From: Halisarca cf. caerulea
Taxonomy: Eukaryota; Porifera; Demospongiae; Chondrillida; Halisarcidae
Reading direction: 5' to 3'
NCBI GenBank assembly: GCA_963170055.1
Contig: CAUJGJ010000188.1
Location: 2,821,071 to 2,848,570, forward strand
DNA: 27,500 nt
Positions 8,458-17,799 of the stretch are shown here, one piece after another. Position 1 is the stretch's first letter, and the number at the start of each line of letters is the position of its first letter. The translations under genes and the position numbers were made by a program. The notes beneath the pieces are model-generated. The model was not told where the DNA came from. It searched no databases and saw nothing but the letters and a program-made list of their open reading frames with translations.

Positions 8458-8867
8458 GAAGACAACACTATCAGTTGTTATTTGCTTTAATTCTCTCGAA
8501 CGTTTACTGTTTTCATATGTTTACTAATACAAAGATATTTAATTTGATGCTAGTGTCGGAATACAGGTGGTACGTACAAATAAGCTTGCATAAGAGACAT
8601 TAAATTACCACACATGTTCTGTGATGCTATGGTACGGTCATGAAGAACACAAGCACATATGCACAAATACATACACACACAGAATACATAGTCTTGTACC
8701 CAACCGTCACTCAGGCACCGCCATTTTATACTGCCCTCATGGGTAGAATAAAATGGCAGATGGTGGGAGGGCTAAATACATACATGCATACGTACACATT
8801 GCACAGCTTATAATATTATTGCAAATACATCAGCTTGATACAACATGCGAGCAACACATATGCACGT

Positions 8868-8869
<2 letters not shown>

Positions 8870-8931
<62 letters not shown>

Positions 8932-8949
8932 CACGCACGCACACACACA
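8870..8949. repeat. (CA)n microsatellite
   Basis: About 60 bases of pure CA, then GCACGCACGC and more CA. The homologous tract in the duplicated block is at 11217-11263. Confidence 0.95.
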
Positions 8950-9594
8950 TTGGAAAAAACATACATGCAAACTTAATAACATGAAATCAAATGCTCAGCT
9001 CTCCTGAAGCATGTACTGAATTGGGTATATAAAAGCTATGCAGTGTGCAAATACAGGTACATACATACATATCCAGTGTGGTGGATCAATGGTGAGTGAG
9101 TGTGGTATTAAGTCATTCATAGTAAACATACGTATAACATTTGATGCCAGAGCAATTTGAATTGCATGAAAACTTTGCATGATGAATCAGAAAACGCAGA
9201 AAATACACTGAACACAGTCAAGCGTGTACTGCACCCCCGCACATGCATAGGTGATGCAACATTTGCAAGTCAACGTTAGAGTGTAACAGAAATGACTCAG
9301 ACATGACATTGCTACAGTATAGATGGGAAGAACAAAAAGTTACAACTGTTCTTGATATCTGAGACATGAGGAGAAGACATTGTTCAGTAAATACTGTGTT
9401 CATAGTAGCTGACCAACTGAGGCATTAAGGGAGGGAGATGCTTGGTACTGTATTTCATTGATGTCCGACTAAATGAGATGTCACGGTTGCCCGCAGACCA
9501 ATTGCCCACATAGACAATGGCAGTATTATTAACATTAAACCCTGTTACTTATCATCAACAATTTAGTCTCAAATTTACTATTCATTGTGAGGCC

Positions 9595-10236
9595 ATGGAG
9601 AAGAAAGAAGGCTTCTTGTTCTTCTTTGGTGCCCTTTCTGTCTTCTCTACACTACTGGTCATCTGTTTGGCTTGTCTTGTCATCCACAATAACACTCAAG
9701 TGGAGAACATTAGGATCAAGTTGACTGCTTTGGAGAAATCCTGTTCCTGCCTACAACAACCTACCACAAGAGATCAGGATGTTGTGGAGGTACCACAAGA
9801 CAGGACCACCATAGACCTCACACAGGGAGAGAGGTTGAAGAGAGACAGTGACAGGCCAAGGGACGTAGATAGTACACAGGAACTGTATGTGATGATTTCA
9901 CACATAGTAGAACAGCAGCTTCAGGAAACTCTGGACTGCAGCAACAATGAAACTGAGTGTATCCTCAAACCAGGACCAAAGGGTGACCAAGGAGAACCAG
10001 GACCAAGGGGAAAGCGAGGAAGAAGAGGGAAGAAGGGAAATCAGGGTGATATTGGAGCACTTGGTCAGGTGAACTGTACGTGGGTATACACTGACACTTG
10101 TGGTCACCACTGTGGTGCTGGATCCTCATACACAGCAATATGTCCACTTGGGAAGTATGTGGCTGGGTTTGGTGTGAACACGTGGAATGCGGCTGCTCGC
10201 TATCATACTCGAGTCTACTGCTGTACTCCTAGTTAA
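9595..10236 (+). CDS. Type II membrane collagen with minimal 11-triplet collagen domain (gene F)
   Basis: 213 residues from the ATG at 9595, which aligns with the MEKKEGF start of the paralogues; the frame stays open upstream to 9517 without similarity. Membrane helix about 7-30, then an N-N-T sequon, LEKSCSC, furin-type RLKR at about residue 83, a divergent helical segment (MISHIVEQQLQETLDC) and the C-SNNETE-C knot. The collagen domain has only about 11 triplets, including the strongly basic run RGKRGRRGKKG. The six-Cys C-terminal domain is nearly identical to that of gene E (SSYTAICPLGKYVAGFGVNT). The short domain suggests internal deletion relative to E. An AATAAA at 10459-10464 may be its polyadenylation signal. 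Confidence 0.88.
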   Translation: MEKKEGFLFFFGALSVFSTLLVICLACLVIHNNTQVENIRIKLTALEKSCSCLQQPTTRDQDVVEVPQDRTTIDLTQGERLKRDSDRPRDVDSTQELYVMISHIVEQQLQETLDCSNNETECILKPGPKGDQGEPGPRGKRGRRGKKGNQGDIGALGQVNCTWVYTDTCGHHCGAGSSYTAICPLGKYVAGFGVNTWNAAARYHTRVYCCTPS

Positions 10237-10314
10237 GACACCATTGTGGCATACGTGGAGAATTAAGTACTAAATCAAGACGGAGTACAGTACAGCCCAG
10301 TACGTAGTATACAC

Positions 10315-10315
<1 letters not shown>

Positions 10316-10381
<66 letters not shown>
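10316..10381. repeat. (CA)n microsatellite
   Basis: 33 CA units in the 3' flank of gene F, at the position equivalent to 8408-8457 after gene E. Confidence 0.95.
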
Positions 10382-10383
<2 letters not shown>

Positions 10384-10654
10384 CCTTTAACAAAGACAAC
10401 ACTACTAGTTGCTATTTGCTTTCTCTCAAACATTTGCTATTTTCATCCGTCTATTACAATAAAGTAATACAGAGATACGTATTGCTGCTACTACCAGAGT
10501 ATAAGTGGTACACAAATATGCAAGTTTGAGAGACATAGAAATTTGAGAGATGTCAAATTACATGTTCTGTGATGTTTTAGTACAGTTCATTCATGAAGCA
10601 CATGAGTACGTAAATGAGCATGCATGCACGTATGCACACAAATCCACAGAATAC

Positions 10655-11095
10655 ACTCAAACCTCTTTACAGAGTCACTGGATACATCATCACTCTCTCT
10701 ACAACAACACACATGTCGGGAGCTGTTTCACTGGTCTCTGTACAAAATGTACTGATTACAACAGCAACTTGGTTATAGCAGCATGTTGTAGTGGAACCAG
10801 TGGTGTTGATGTAAAGAGGTACTAGTGTTGTTGTAAAAGAGGTACTGGTGTTGATGTAAAGAGGTACTGGTGTTGATGTGAAGAGGTACTGGTGTTGATG
10901 TAAAGAGGTAATGGTGTTGTTGTAAAGAGGTACTGGTGTTGTTGTAAAGAGGTACTGGTGTTGTTGTAAAGAGGTACTGGTGTTGTTGTAAAGAGGTACT
11001 GGTGTTGTTGTAAAGAGGTACTGGTGTTGTTGTAAAGAGCTACTGGTGTTGTTGTAAAGAGCTACTGGTGTTGTTGTAAAGAGGTTTGACCGTAC
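10655..11095. mobile_element. TIR element (CAAACCTCTTTACA) expanded by a minisatellite
   Basis: The left end CAAACCTCTTTACA (about 10659-10672) is the reverse complement of the right end TGTAAAGAGGTTTG (about 11075-11089). The left half (CTCTACAACAACACACATGT, GGGAGCTGTTTC, TGTACAAAATGTACTG) matches the element at 12503-12696. The right half is occupied by 22-bp repeats derived from its own terminus. No coding capacity. Confidence 0.7.
10802..11090. repeat. 22-bp minisatellite, about 13 units
   Basis: Unit GGTGTTGTTGTAAAGAGGTA plus CT. Twelve full units plus a terminal partial unit that runs into the TIR. Early units carry GATG variants, a 23-bp unit sits at 10824-10846, and units 11-12 have GAGCTACT. 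The middle units are identical, as expected of recent unequal exchange. Confidence 0.9.
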
Positions 11096-11216
11096 ATGTA
11101 TGCAATACATATATACTTATAGCAAATGTATAATAATATTGCAAATACACCAGCTTGATGTGTGCGAGCACCACAAACACACAAACACACACATAAAGGC
11201 ACACACGTGCACATAC

Positions 11217-11217
11217 A

Positions 11218-11263
<46 letters not shown>
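11217..11263. repeat. (CA)n microsatellite
   Basis: CA repeat in the duplicated flank, followed by ACATTGGAAAAA as at 8870-8949. Confidence 0.9.
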
Positions 11264-11264
<1 letters not shown>

Positions 11265-11532
11265 TGGAAAAACAATACATGCAACTGCTGTGAGATGAAA
11301 TCAAAGGTGTAGCTCTTCCAAAGTGTACACTGAATAGGGTATACTGAAACATATTGTGCATGTACAGTACACGTACATATGTACATCTACATACATATCC
11401 AGTGTGGTGGCTCAGTGGTGAGTGGGTGTGGTATTTAGTCATCCATGGTAAACATATAACATTGAAACTAGATGGCCAGAGTAATTTAAATTGTACAAAA
11501 ACTTTGCATGACAAATCAGAAAACTCAGAATA

Positions 11533-11736
11533 CAGTGGAACCTCTGATAGTGGACTCTCCCAAATAAGGACACAGTACAATAAACCTTTCTACAAAGGAC
11601 ACACTTGAGGTCCCAAACACATTCTCCCTATAGTTCTAATACATTTTAAACCTCCCAGAGAGGACAACCTATTGCAGCTCCTTACAAAGAACAAACAGAG
11701 CCTCACCAAAGTGTCCTTTACTCAGCGGTTCCACTG
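11533..11736. mobile_element. TA-flanked MITE, CAGTGGAACCTCT family (copy 3)
   Basis: 204 bp from CAGTGGAACCTCTGATAGTG to CAGCGGTTCCACTG, flanked by TA (11531-11532 and 11737-11738). The homologous block upstream of gene F reads AAAACGCAGAAAATACACTGAACAC at about 9190-9214 and lacks the element, so an empty site is present in the same window. Confidence 0.85.
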
Positions 11737-12502
11737 TATATATACACACACACTGAACATAGACAAGTGTGTACTGCACCCACACACACCTGCATAGGTA
11801 ATGCAATGTCTGCAAGTCAACGTGAGAGTGTAGAAGAAATGACTCAAACTTGACATTGCTACAGTAGTTGGGAAGAACCAAGGGAAACAACTGTTCTTGA
11901 TATCTGAGACATGAGGTGAATAGGCTGTTCAGCTAATACTGTATTCATAGTTTACTGCCCGCATGAAGCATTAGGGGAAGAGGTTGCTCAGTATTGTATT
12001 TCAGTGACGTCCGACTGTCAGGGAAGTGGTTGCCCACGGACCAAAAACACTCTTGACGCAGGTAAAACAGGACTGCAATCATTGCATATTGTGCAGACTG
12101 AGATTAAGTACAGTACATGGCACAGCTGGACTTTCTCATGCATATGCAATAATATTATAATAATATGCAGCGTGGAGTGCATTGTTCTCTGGTGAATGTG
12201 GTACTGCGTACTATGCCCCCTCACAGCGAACTCATTATTTGGTGAAGATATCCAGAAACATATGTAGCGGTACACTAGTACCCCTTTTGAGAGACCACTC
12301 TTAGGGACATGCGAAAGGTGGCCTGTCAAAAAAGGTGGTCTTTGACGAGGAGAAATTAATATAAGACATGTTACGTTAGTGACTGGCAAAGGCAGTGTTT
12401 GACTCTTACAAAAGATGTGGTCTTTACGAGGGTGGTTTCTCACAAGGGGTAAGTCAGTATTTCACTGGATCCATATATCACAGTCATGCACATGTGCCTA
12501 CT

Positions 12503-12696
12503 ACAGTTGAACCACTTCACAAAGTCACTTCATGCAATAATCACACTCTCTACAACAACACACATGTTGGGAGCTGTTTCTAAGGTCTCTGTACAAAATG
12601 TACTGGTCATACAACTGTTATAACAACAACCTCGTTATAATAGCACAAGCAGTGGAACCAGTACTGTTGTTGTAAACAGCTTTTGACTGTGTATAC
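12503..12696. mobile_element. TIR element, second copy without minisatellite
   Basis: Related to 10655-11095 (CACTCTCTACAACAACACAC, GGGAGCTGTTTC, GTCTCTGTACAAAATGTACTG). It carries only one copy of the GTACTGTTGTTGTAAACAG segment before the right end TTTTGACTGTGTA. It is the ancestral-like form. Confidence 0.65.
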
Positions 12697-12751
12697 ATAA
12701 GATTCCAATCCAAGGTGAGACCATTGAGAAAACAACTCAGGCATGATCTGA

Positions 12752-13295
12752 CAAAAAAGTAGAACCATATGGGATAAAACCGTGGTTGCCATCTGGAAAA
12801 AGTGACAAAAAAGTTGCCATCTGGAAAAAAGTGACAAAACAGTAGAACCATATGGGATAAAACCGTGGTTGCCATCTGGAAAAAGTGACAAAAAAGTTGC
12901 CATCTGGAAAAAAGTGACAAAACAGTAGAACCATATGGGATAAAACCGTGGTTGCCATCTGGAAAAAGTGACAAAAAAGTTGCCATCTGGAAAAAAGTGA
13001 CAAAACAGTAGAACCATATGGGATAAAACTGTGGTTGCCATCCGGAAAAAGTGACAAAAAAGTTGCCATCTGGAAAAAAGTGACAAAACAGTAGAACCAT
13101 ATGGGATAAAACCGTGGTTGCCATCTGGAAAAAGTGACAAAAAAGTAGAACCATATGGGATAAAACCGTGGTTGCCATCTGGAAAAAAGTGACAAAAAAG
13201 TAGAACCATATGGGATAAAACCGTGGTTGCCATCCGGAAAAAAGTGACAAAAAGTAGAACCATATGGGATAAAACCGTGGTTGCCATCCGGAAAA
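12752..13295. repeat. Composite 54/83-bp satellite
   Basis: Eight units start with GTAGAACCATATGGGATAAA, at 12759, 12842, 12925, 13008, 13091, 13145, 13200 and 13254. The first five intervals are exactly 83 bp and the last three are 54-55 bp. The 83-bp unit is the 54-bp unit plus a 29-bp partial duplicate (GTTGCCATCTGGAAAAAAGT etc.). The minus strand lacks stops in all frames, which creates long spurious frames. Confidence 0.93.
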
Positions 13296-13568
13296 CCTAC
13301 ATCCATAAACCTGGCTGCTGACATGGACTGACCAAAAAACTTCTGATAAACCCTGGCCTACTGTACATACAGTGAGTGTTAAAATTACAAACTAAATCAT
13401 TATTATGAAGAGGTGTAAATGTGTAGTGTGAAGGGAAATGCCTCAAGTTTCCTACTTAGTTCACACAACCTCATAGCTACTGCATGTGTACCTTTTAATG
13501 TCTGGGTAGACTGCTTTGCATTAATTTTGTTGACAGAACAGCTGACCACAAATCCACTGAACCCTTGT

Positions 13569-13578
13569 TATATATAAA
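13569..13578 (+). promoter_or_regulatory. TATA box of gene G
   Basis: TATATATAAA, 40-50 bases before the ATG at 13618. The aligned positions upstream of E (CTACATATACAAAC), I (CCTATGTAAATAACTC) and J (CCTTGTTAACTGTCATAAAC) are degenerate versions, so G keeps the clearest form. Its closeness to the ATG would give a very short leader. Confidence 0.5.
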
Positions 13579-13617
13579 CAACTCAACTAACACAAAATCA
13601 TTTTCATTTGTAGCAAT

Positions 13618-14394
13618 ATGGAAAAGAAAGAAGGTTTCTTGTTCTTCTTTGGTGCCCTTTCTGTCTTCTCTACACTACTGGTCATCTGTTTGGCTTGTCT
13701 TGTCATCCACAATCACACTCAAGTGGAGAACATTAGGATCAAGTTGACTGCTTTGGAGAAATGCTGCTCCTGCCTACAACAACCTACCACAAGAGATCAG
13801 GATGTTGTGGAGGTACCACAAGACAGGACCAACGTAGACATCACACAGGGAGAGAGGTTGAGAAGAAACAGTGACAGTGGTAGCAATCCACTAGCTCTTC
13901 TACATGGAGCATTGTCAAGTATTGTGGAACACCAGCTCCAGGAAACTCTGGACTGCAGCGACAATAATCAAGAAGAAACTGAGTGTACAATCAAACCAGG
14001 ACCGAAGGGAGATCAGGGAGAACCAGGACCAAGGGGCATTGAGGGGCCAAGAGGAGAGAAGGGAGACAGAGGGGAGATTGGCCCACAGGGTGAGAAAGGA
14101 CAGCTAGGGTACCAGGGCTACAAGGGACAGAAAGGTGAGGTCGGTGCTAAGGGAAACAATGGAAATGCTGGGCCTCGTGGAATACAAGGAGTGAAAGGAG
14201 ATCAAGGGCAAGTTGCACTTCGTCAGGTGAATTGTGAGTGGATCTACACTGATTCCTGTGGTCATGGCTGTGGAAATGGAAAACCATTCACAGCAATATG
14301 TCCACTTGGGAAGTATGTGGCTGGGTTTGGTATCAACACATGGGCACGTGAAGGTCGTTATCACACTCGCGTCTACTGCTGTCTTCCTAGTTAA
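13618..14394 (+). CDS. Type II membrane collagen, 24 triplets, six-Cys C-terminal domain (gene G)
   Basis: 258 residues; a good reference member. Helix about 7-30, N-H-T sequon at 32-34, heptad-like stalk NIRIKLTALEK, CCSC at 49-52, furin-type RLRR at 80-83, helical LALLHGALSSIVEHQLQETL, cysteines 113 and 123 before the collagen domain (about 128-199), then the C-terminal domain. Its cysteines lie at about 206, 214, 218, 228, 254 and 255, with the motif CPLGKYVAGFGINTW and the ending RVYCCLPS. Removal at RLRR would release a ~175-residue soluble trimer-forming chain. Closest relative is gene J (same triplet count and an almost identical C-terminal half). A possible polyadenylation signal AATAAA lies near 14560. 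Confidence 0.92.
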   Translation: MEKKEGFLFFFGALSVFSTLLVICLACLVIHNHTQVENIRIKLTALEKCCSCLQQPTTRDQDVVEVPQDRTNVDITQGERLRRNSDSGSNPLALLHGALSSIVEHQLQETLDCSDNNQEETECTIKPGPKGDQGEPGPRGIEGPRGEKGDRGEIGPQGEKGQLGYQGYKGQKGEVGAKGNNGNAGPRGIQGVKGDQGQVALRQVNCEWIYTDSCGHGCGNGKPFTAICPLGKYVAGFGINTWAREGRYHTRVYCCLPS

Positions 14395-14731
14395 GACACA
14401 ACCCACAACACATGTGAAGAAGTACCAATGAACAGTATCACAACACATTAAAGCCCAACAGCCCACAAACCTCACACACACAAAATGTACTTCCTTTCTC
14501 TCAGCAGTTCATAATTGCATGATGTAACATCACTTTTCTGCTTAAATACAGTATACAAAAATAAATTCATTGACAAATTGTATAAAATACAGTAAATGCA
14601 TTGCTTTTAGTCAGCTCATGACATCACAAGACAACATACCTCCATACTGTAGGAGGTGTTATAACTCACAAAACCCACATATTGTATACACAGATGTACA
14701 CAGTGTCACACATGTGCATACACATATACAT

Positions 14732-14983
<252 letters not shown>

Positions 14984-15144
14984 CATTCACAACAGCTAAA
15001 AAATAGGCACATACAGTATAGTGACAGACAAAGGTAGCAATGTGTACTGCACTGTACACACTGCATACATAGAACCTGTATATATTACACAGGTATACAC
15101 TAAGATCACATGCAGTGAAGAGATGCCCACACAAACCTACTCCT

Positions 15145-15150
15145 TATAAG
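15145..15150 (+). promoter_or_regulatory. TATA box of gene H
   Basis: TATAAG within CTCCTTATAAGAACACAA, 83 bases before the ATG. The same word stands 82 bases before the ATG of gene K, inside a well-conserved ~120-base block. Confidence 0.5.
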
Positions 15151-15227
15151 AACACAAACATGCAGTTTATTTGCATATCCCATACAGAGAAGAGCGAGTG
15201 AAAGGAGGGTCACGTTGGTCTCAGACA

Positions 15228-16508
15228 ATGGAGAAGAAAGAAGGTTTCTTGTTCTTCTTCGGTGTTCTTTCTGGCTTCTCTACACTACTGATCATTTGTT
15301 TGGCTTGTCTTGTCATCCACAATCACACTCAAGTGGAGAACATTAGGATCAAGTTGACTGCTTTGGAGAAATCCTGTTCCTGCCTACAACAACCTACCAC
15401 AAGAGATCAGGATGTTGTGGAGGTACCACAAGACAGGACCACCATAGACCTCACACAGGGAGAGAGGTTGAGGAGACAGAGTGATTTTGTAGATACTCCT
15501 TTAGACGCAATACTGTCAAAGATAGTAGAACAACAACTCCAGGAAACACTGGACTGTAGTGAGAATAAAACAGAGTGTACTCTCAAACCAGGACCAAAGG
15601 GAGAGCAAGGAGAGATGGGCCAACAAGGAAAGAAAGGGTTAAAAGGTGAGAAAGGGTTAAAAGGAGAGACTGGAGCTATAGGTGAACAAGGACCCAGGGG
15701 AGAGAAAGGAGAGAGAGGGGAGATTGGAACACAGGGGGAGAGAGGCCAGCTAGGTTATCCGGGCTACAAGGGACAAAAAGGTGAGGTTGGTGCCAAAGGA
15801 GATAAGGGTGATGCCGGACCACCTGGTCCACAAGGGGTTCAAGGAGTGTTTGGACCCCAGGGTGAGAAAGGACTGATGGGTGAGATTGGTGTCAAAGGTG
15901 AAAATGGACAAAAGGGCCAGAAAGGAGACCAGGGAGGAACCGGACCACTTGGTAAGAGAGGATAGTTAGGCCTTCCTGGGGAAAAAGGTCAAAAAGGCGA
16001 ACTTGGAGTTAAGGGATACCAGGGTGATACTGGACCACCAGGTCAACAAGGGGAGATTGGACCACAAGGTAAGAAAGGGCCAAAAGGTGAGGTTGGTGCC
16101 AAAGGTGAGTTTGGACAAAAGGGACGGACAGGAGACAGTGGGGAGATTGGACCACAGGGCGAGAGAGGACAGTTAGGGTATCCAGGCTACAAAGGACAGA
16201 AAGGTGAGGTTGGTGCTAAGGGAAGCAATGGAACTACTGGGCCTCCTGGAATACAAGGGGAGATTGGACCATCTGGTGAGAGAGGACTTCACGGCAGTCA
16301 AGGAGCAACGGGACCACAAGGACAAAAAGGAGTAAAAGGAGACAGAGGACCATCATCATTAAGACGGAGCAGCTGTGGATGGTATAGTTCTACTACTTAT
16401 ACCGGCTTTGTGGTCTCTTACAGAGGTTACTGCCCATCAGGAAGATACCTAGCAGGTTTGAGGGTGTACGTGGGTCGAGCTACTCAACTTTATTGCTGCA
16501 ATCCTTAG
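15228..16508 (+). pseudogene. Long type II membrane collagen with an in-frame TAG (gene H)
   Basis: From the ATG at 15228: MEKKEGF membrane/stalk region, furin-type RLRR, helical AILSKIVEQQLQETLDC, Cys knot, then a long Gly-X-Y domain. A TAG at 15963-15965 ends it after 245 codons. The same frame continues for 180 more codons without another stop to TAG 16506-16508, still in Gly-X-Y register, and closes with a divergent four-Cys C-terminal domain (SCGWYSS, GYCPSGRYLAGL, LYCCNP). The stop replaces the Gln of the recurring G-Q-L-G triplet context (CAG elsewhere, TAG here), so it is a single C-to-T change. The collagen region contains two copies of GQLGYPGYKGQKGEVGAKG, at about 15749 and 16170, evidence of internal duplication. 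Full length would be ~426 codons, the largest in the array. It could be a young null allele, a readthrough case or an error. Confidence 0.85.
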
Positions 16509-16933
16509 CTACAGCAGCAATTATGGACTACAGAAAGACACAAACAAAATTATGATGTAGCTGAAAAGCACACAAAGACTCCTTTTCTGCCGTCCATGTA
16601 CTGTACGTGTTGTCTTTTCATGAACTATGAAGCAATATTAATAATATTATGTTTGATTTCAATGACTATAAATTAAAAGTGGAATTCATTGCTTGGACAC
16701 ATCACAACCAAGATTAGCTCAATCTTTATTTAATACCCGAATAAATTAAAATGTCACAAATATTTCAACCGCATACTTAAAGTTAATGCTGTACGTATGT
16801 TGTAGATTTACTGATTGTTTTCAGGTATGATTTGTTTAAAACGGAGAGAATTATTGTTGCAATATGCTACACAGCTATAACCTATTTACAATCATTATGA
16901 AATACACAATCTTGTGAATATACAAGGAACAAG

Positions 16934-16959
16934 AAGAGTGTAGTACGTACTACACTCTT
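16934..16959. repeat. 26-bp perfect palindrome
   Basis: AAGAGTGTAGTAC followed directly by its reverse complement, with no loop, abutting the left end of the probable SINE. Confidence 0.85.
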
Positions 16960-17235
16960 AGGGGGTGCTGGTGGCTCAGTAGGTCAGCACTGGAAGTTAA
17001 ACTGTGAGGAGAGGACACCATCCCATATGTGTGTCATTTGGAGTTTTTTCCCTGTACCCCCCTGTCACCAACTTGGGTATGAGAAGATGACCTACTGCAG
17101 CCACCAAATTAACTTAGAATTTGATTTAATTTGATTGTGTGTGTGAGTGAGTGTGTGGGATATTGGGGGCCTTATAAGTAGCCTCTGGCTAATGGCCCAC
17201 TCAGTTTAAATAAGAAAATATTATTATTAATACTA
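16960..17235 (+). mobile_element. Probable tRNA-derived SINE
   Basis: Begins GGGGGTGCTGGTGGCTCAGT followed by AGGTCAGCACTGGA, which has the look of a tRNA 5' half with an A-box-like TGGCTCAGTAGG. An unrelated body follows, then GCCTCTGGCTAATGGCCCAC and a 3' end rich in ATTATTATTAA, a typical SINE tail. The B box is not clear and no target duplication was confirmed, so the class is inferred. Confidence 0.5.
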
Positions 17236-17404
17236 TACGCACATACAGAATAAAACCTGCAACTTTTAATAAAGAAGTGATGTACAGTAGTTACATGTAC
17301 AGTTACGGAATTTTTCTTGAAATGATAATGATTTTGGTTAACAATTCTATGGAATGACATTGTCAAGGACAAGTACACCACAGGCCAATCAGCCCATACG
17401 CACA

Positions 17405-17550
17405 TCACTCAGCATACCACTCAGTATACCTCTCAGTATAGCATTCGTACATCTCAGTATACCACTCAGTATACCTATCAGTATACACTCAGTATACTGT
17501 ACCTCTCAGCATGCCGCTTGTATACTTCTCGGTATACCACTTGCATACCA
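17405..17550. repeat. Degenerate CTCAGTATAC tandem repeat
   Basis: Roughly a dozen irregular copies of CTCAGTATACC-like units of 10-20 bp. Confidence 0.75.
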
Positions 17551-17799
17551 CACTAGAGCAGGCACACACATGGACAACAGTACCCAAGAGAGAAGATTTC
17601 CAACTATCCAAGAAACAACTCAAACATGACACAAGAAATTCATAAACCATGCACAAAGGGGAAAACCTAGTAGCCCTTGTTATCAATGACATCAGGGGAA
17701 GCACACCTACGTAACTGTACATCTGTTGACAAACCAACAGATCATGAATACCTATGTAAATAACTCTGAAACACAAAATTCAGTTTCAATTGTGAGAAA

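Larger units (their letters stand above)
8337..9594. other. 3' flank of E and upstream region of F, duplicated block
   Basis: No gene. It contains two (CA)n tracts and a foldback with GCCATTTTAT and ATAAAATGGC arms (about 8720-8758). From 8340 to 9510 it is homologous in order to 10240-12040 (the flank after gene F). Shared landmarks are GACAACACTA after the CA tract, ACATGTTCTGTGATG, CAGCTTGATN, ACATTGGAAAAA, CATATCCAGTGTGGTGG, ACTGTTCTTGATATCTGAGA and GATGTCCGACT. This is the non-coding part of the repeat unit that multiplied the genes. Confidence 0.7.
10237..13617. other. Long intergenic region between F and G, built of repeats
   Basis: No gene is supported. Components listed separately: (CA)n at 10316 and 11217, a TIR element with minisatellite 10655-11095, a copy of the E/F flank (11100-12040) carrying a MITE, a second TIR element 12503-12696 and the 54/83-bp satellite 12752-13295. 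The final ~300 bases hold the promoter of gene G, with a TATATATAAA at 13569-13578. Long frames on the minus strand through the repeats are artefacts. Confidence 0.6.
16509..17799. other. Intergenic region between H and I
   Basis: No gene. Contains AT-rich sequence to about 16930 (with AATAAA near 16740), a 26-bp perfect palindrome at 16934-16959, a probable SINE (16960-17235) and a CTCAGTATAC repeat (17405-17550). Confidence 0.5.

Noticed and set aside
10667..11110. Minus-strand 147-codon frame with NNTSTSLQQHQ repeats
   Set aside because: Antisense of the 22-bp minisatellite inside a TIR element.
12607..13324. Three long minus-strand frames (195-226 codons) rich in FVTFFQMAT-type repeats
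   Set aside because: They are the 54/83-bp satellite, whose minus strand has no stops in any frame; 83 is not a multiple of 3, and repeat phase rather than selection keeps them open.
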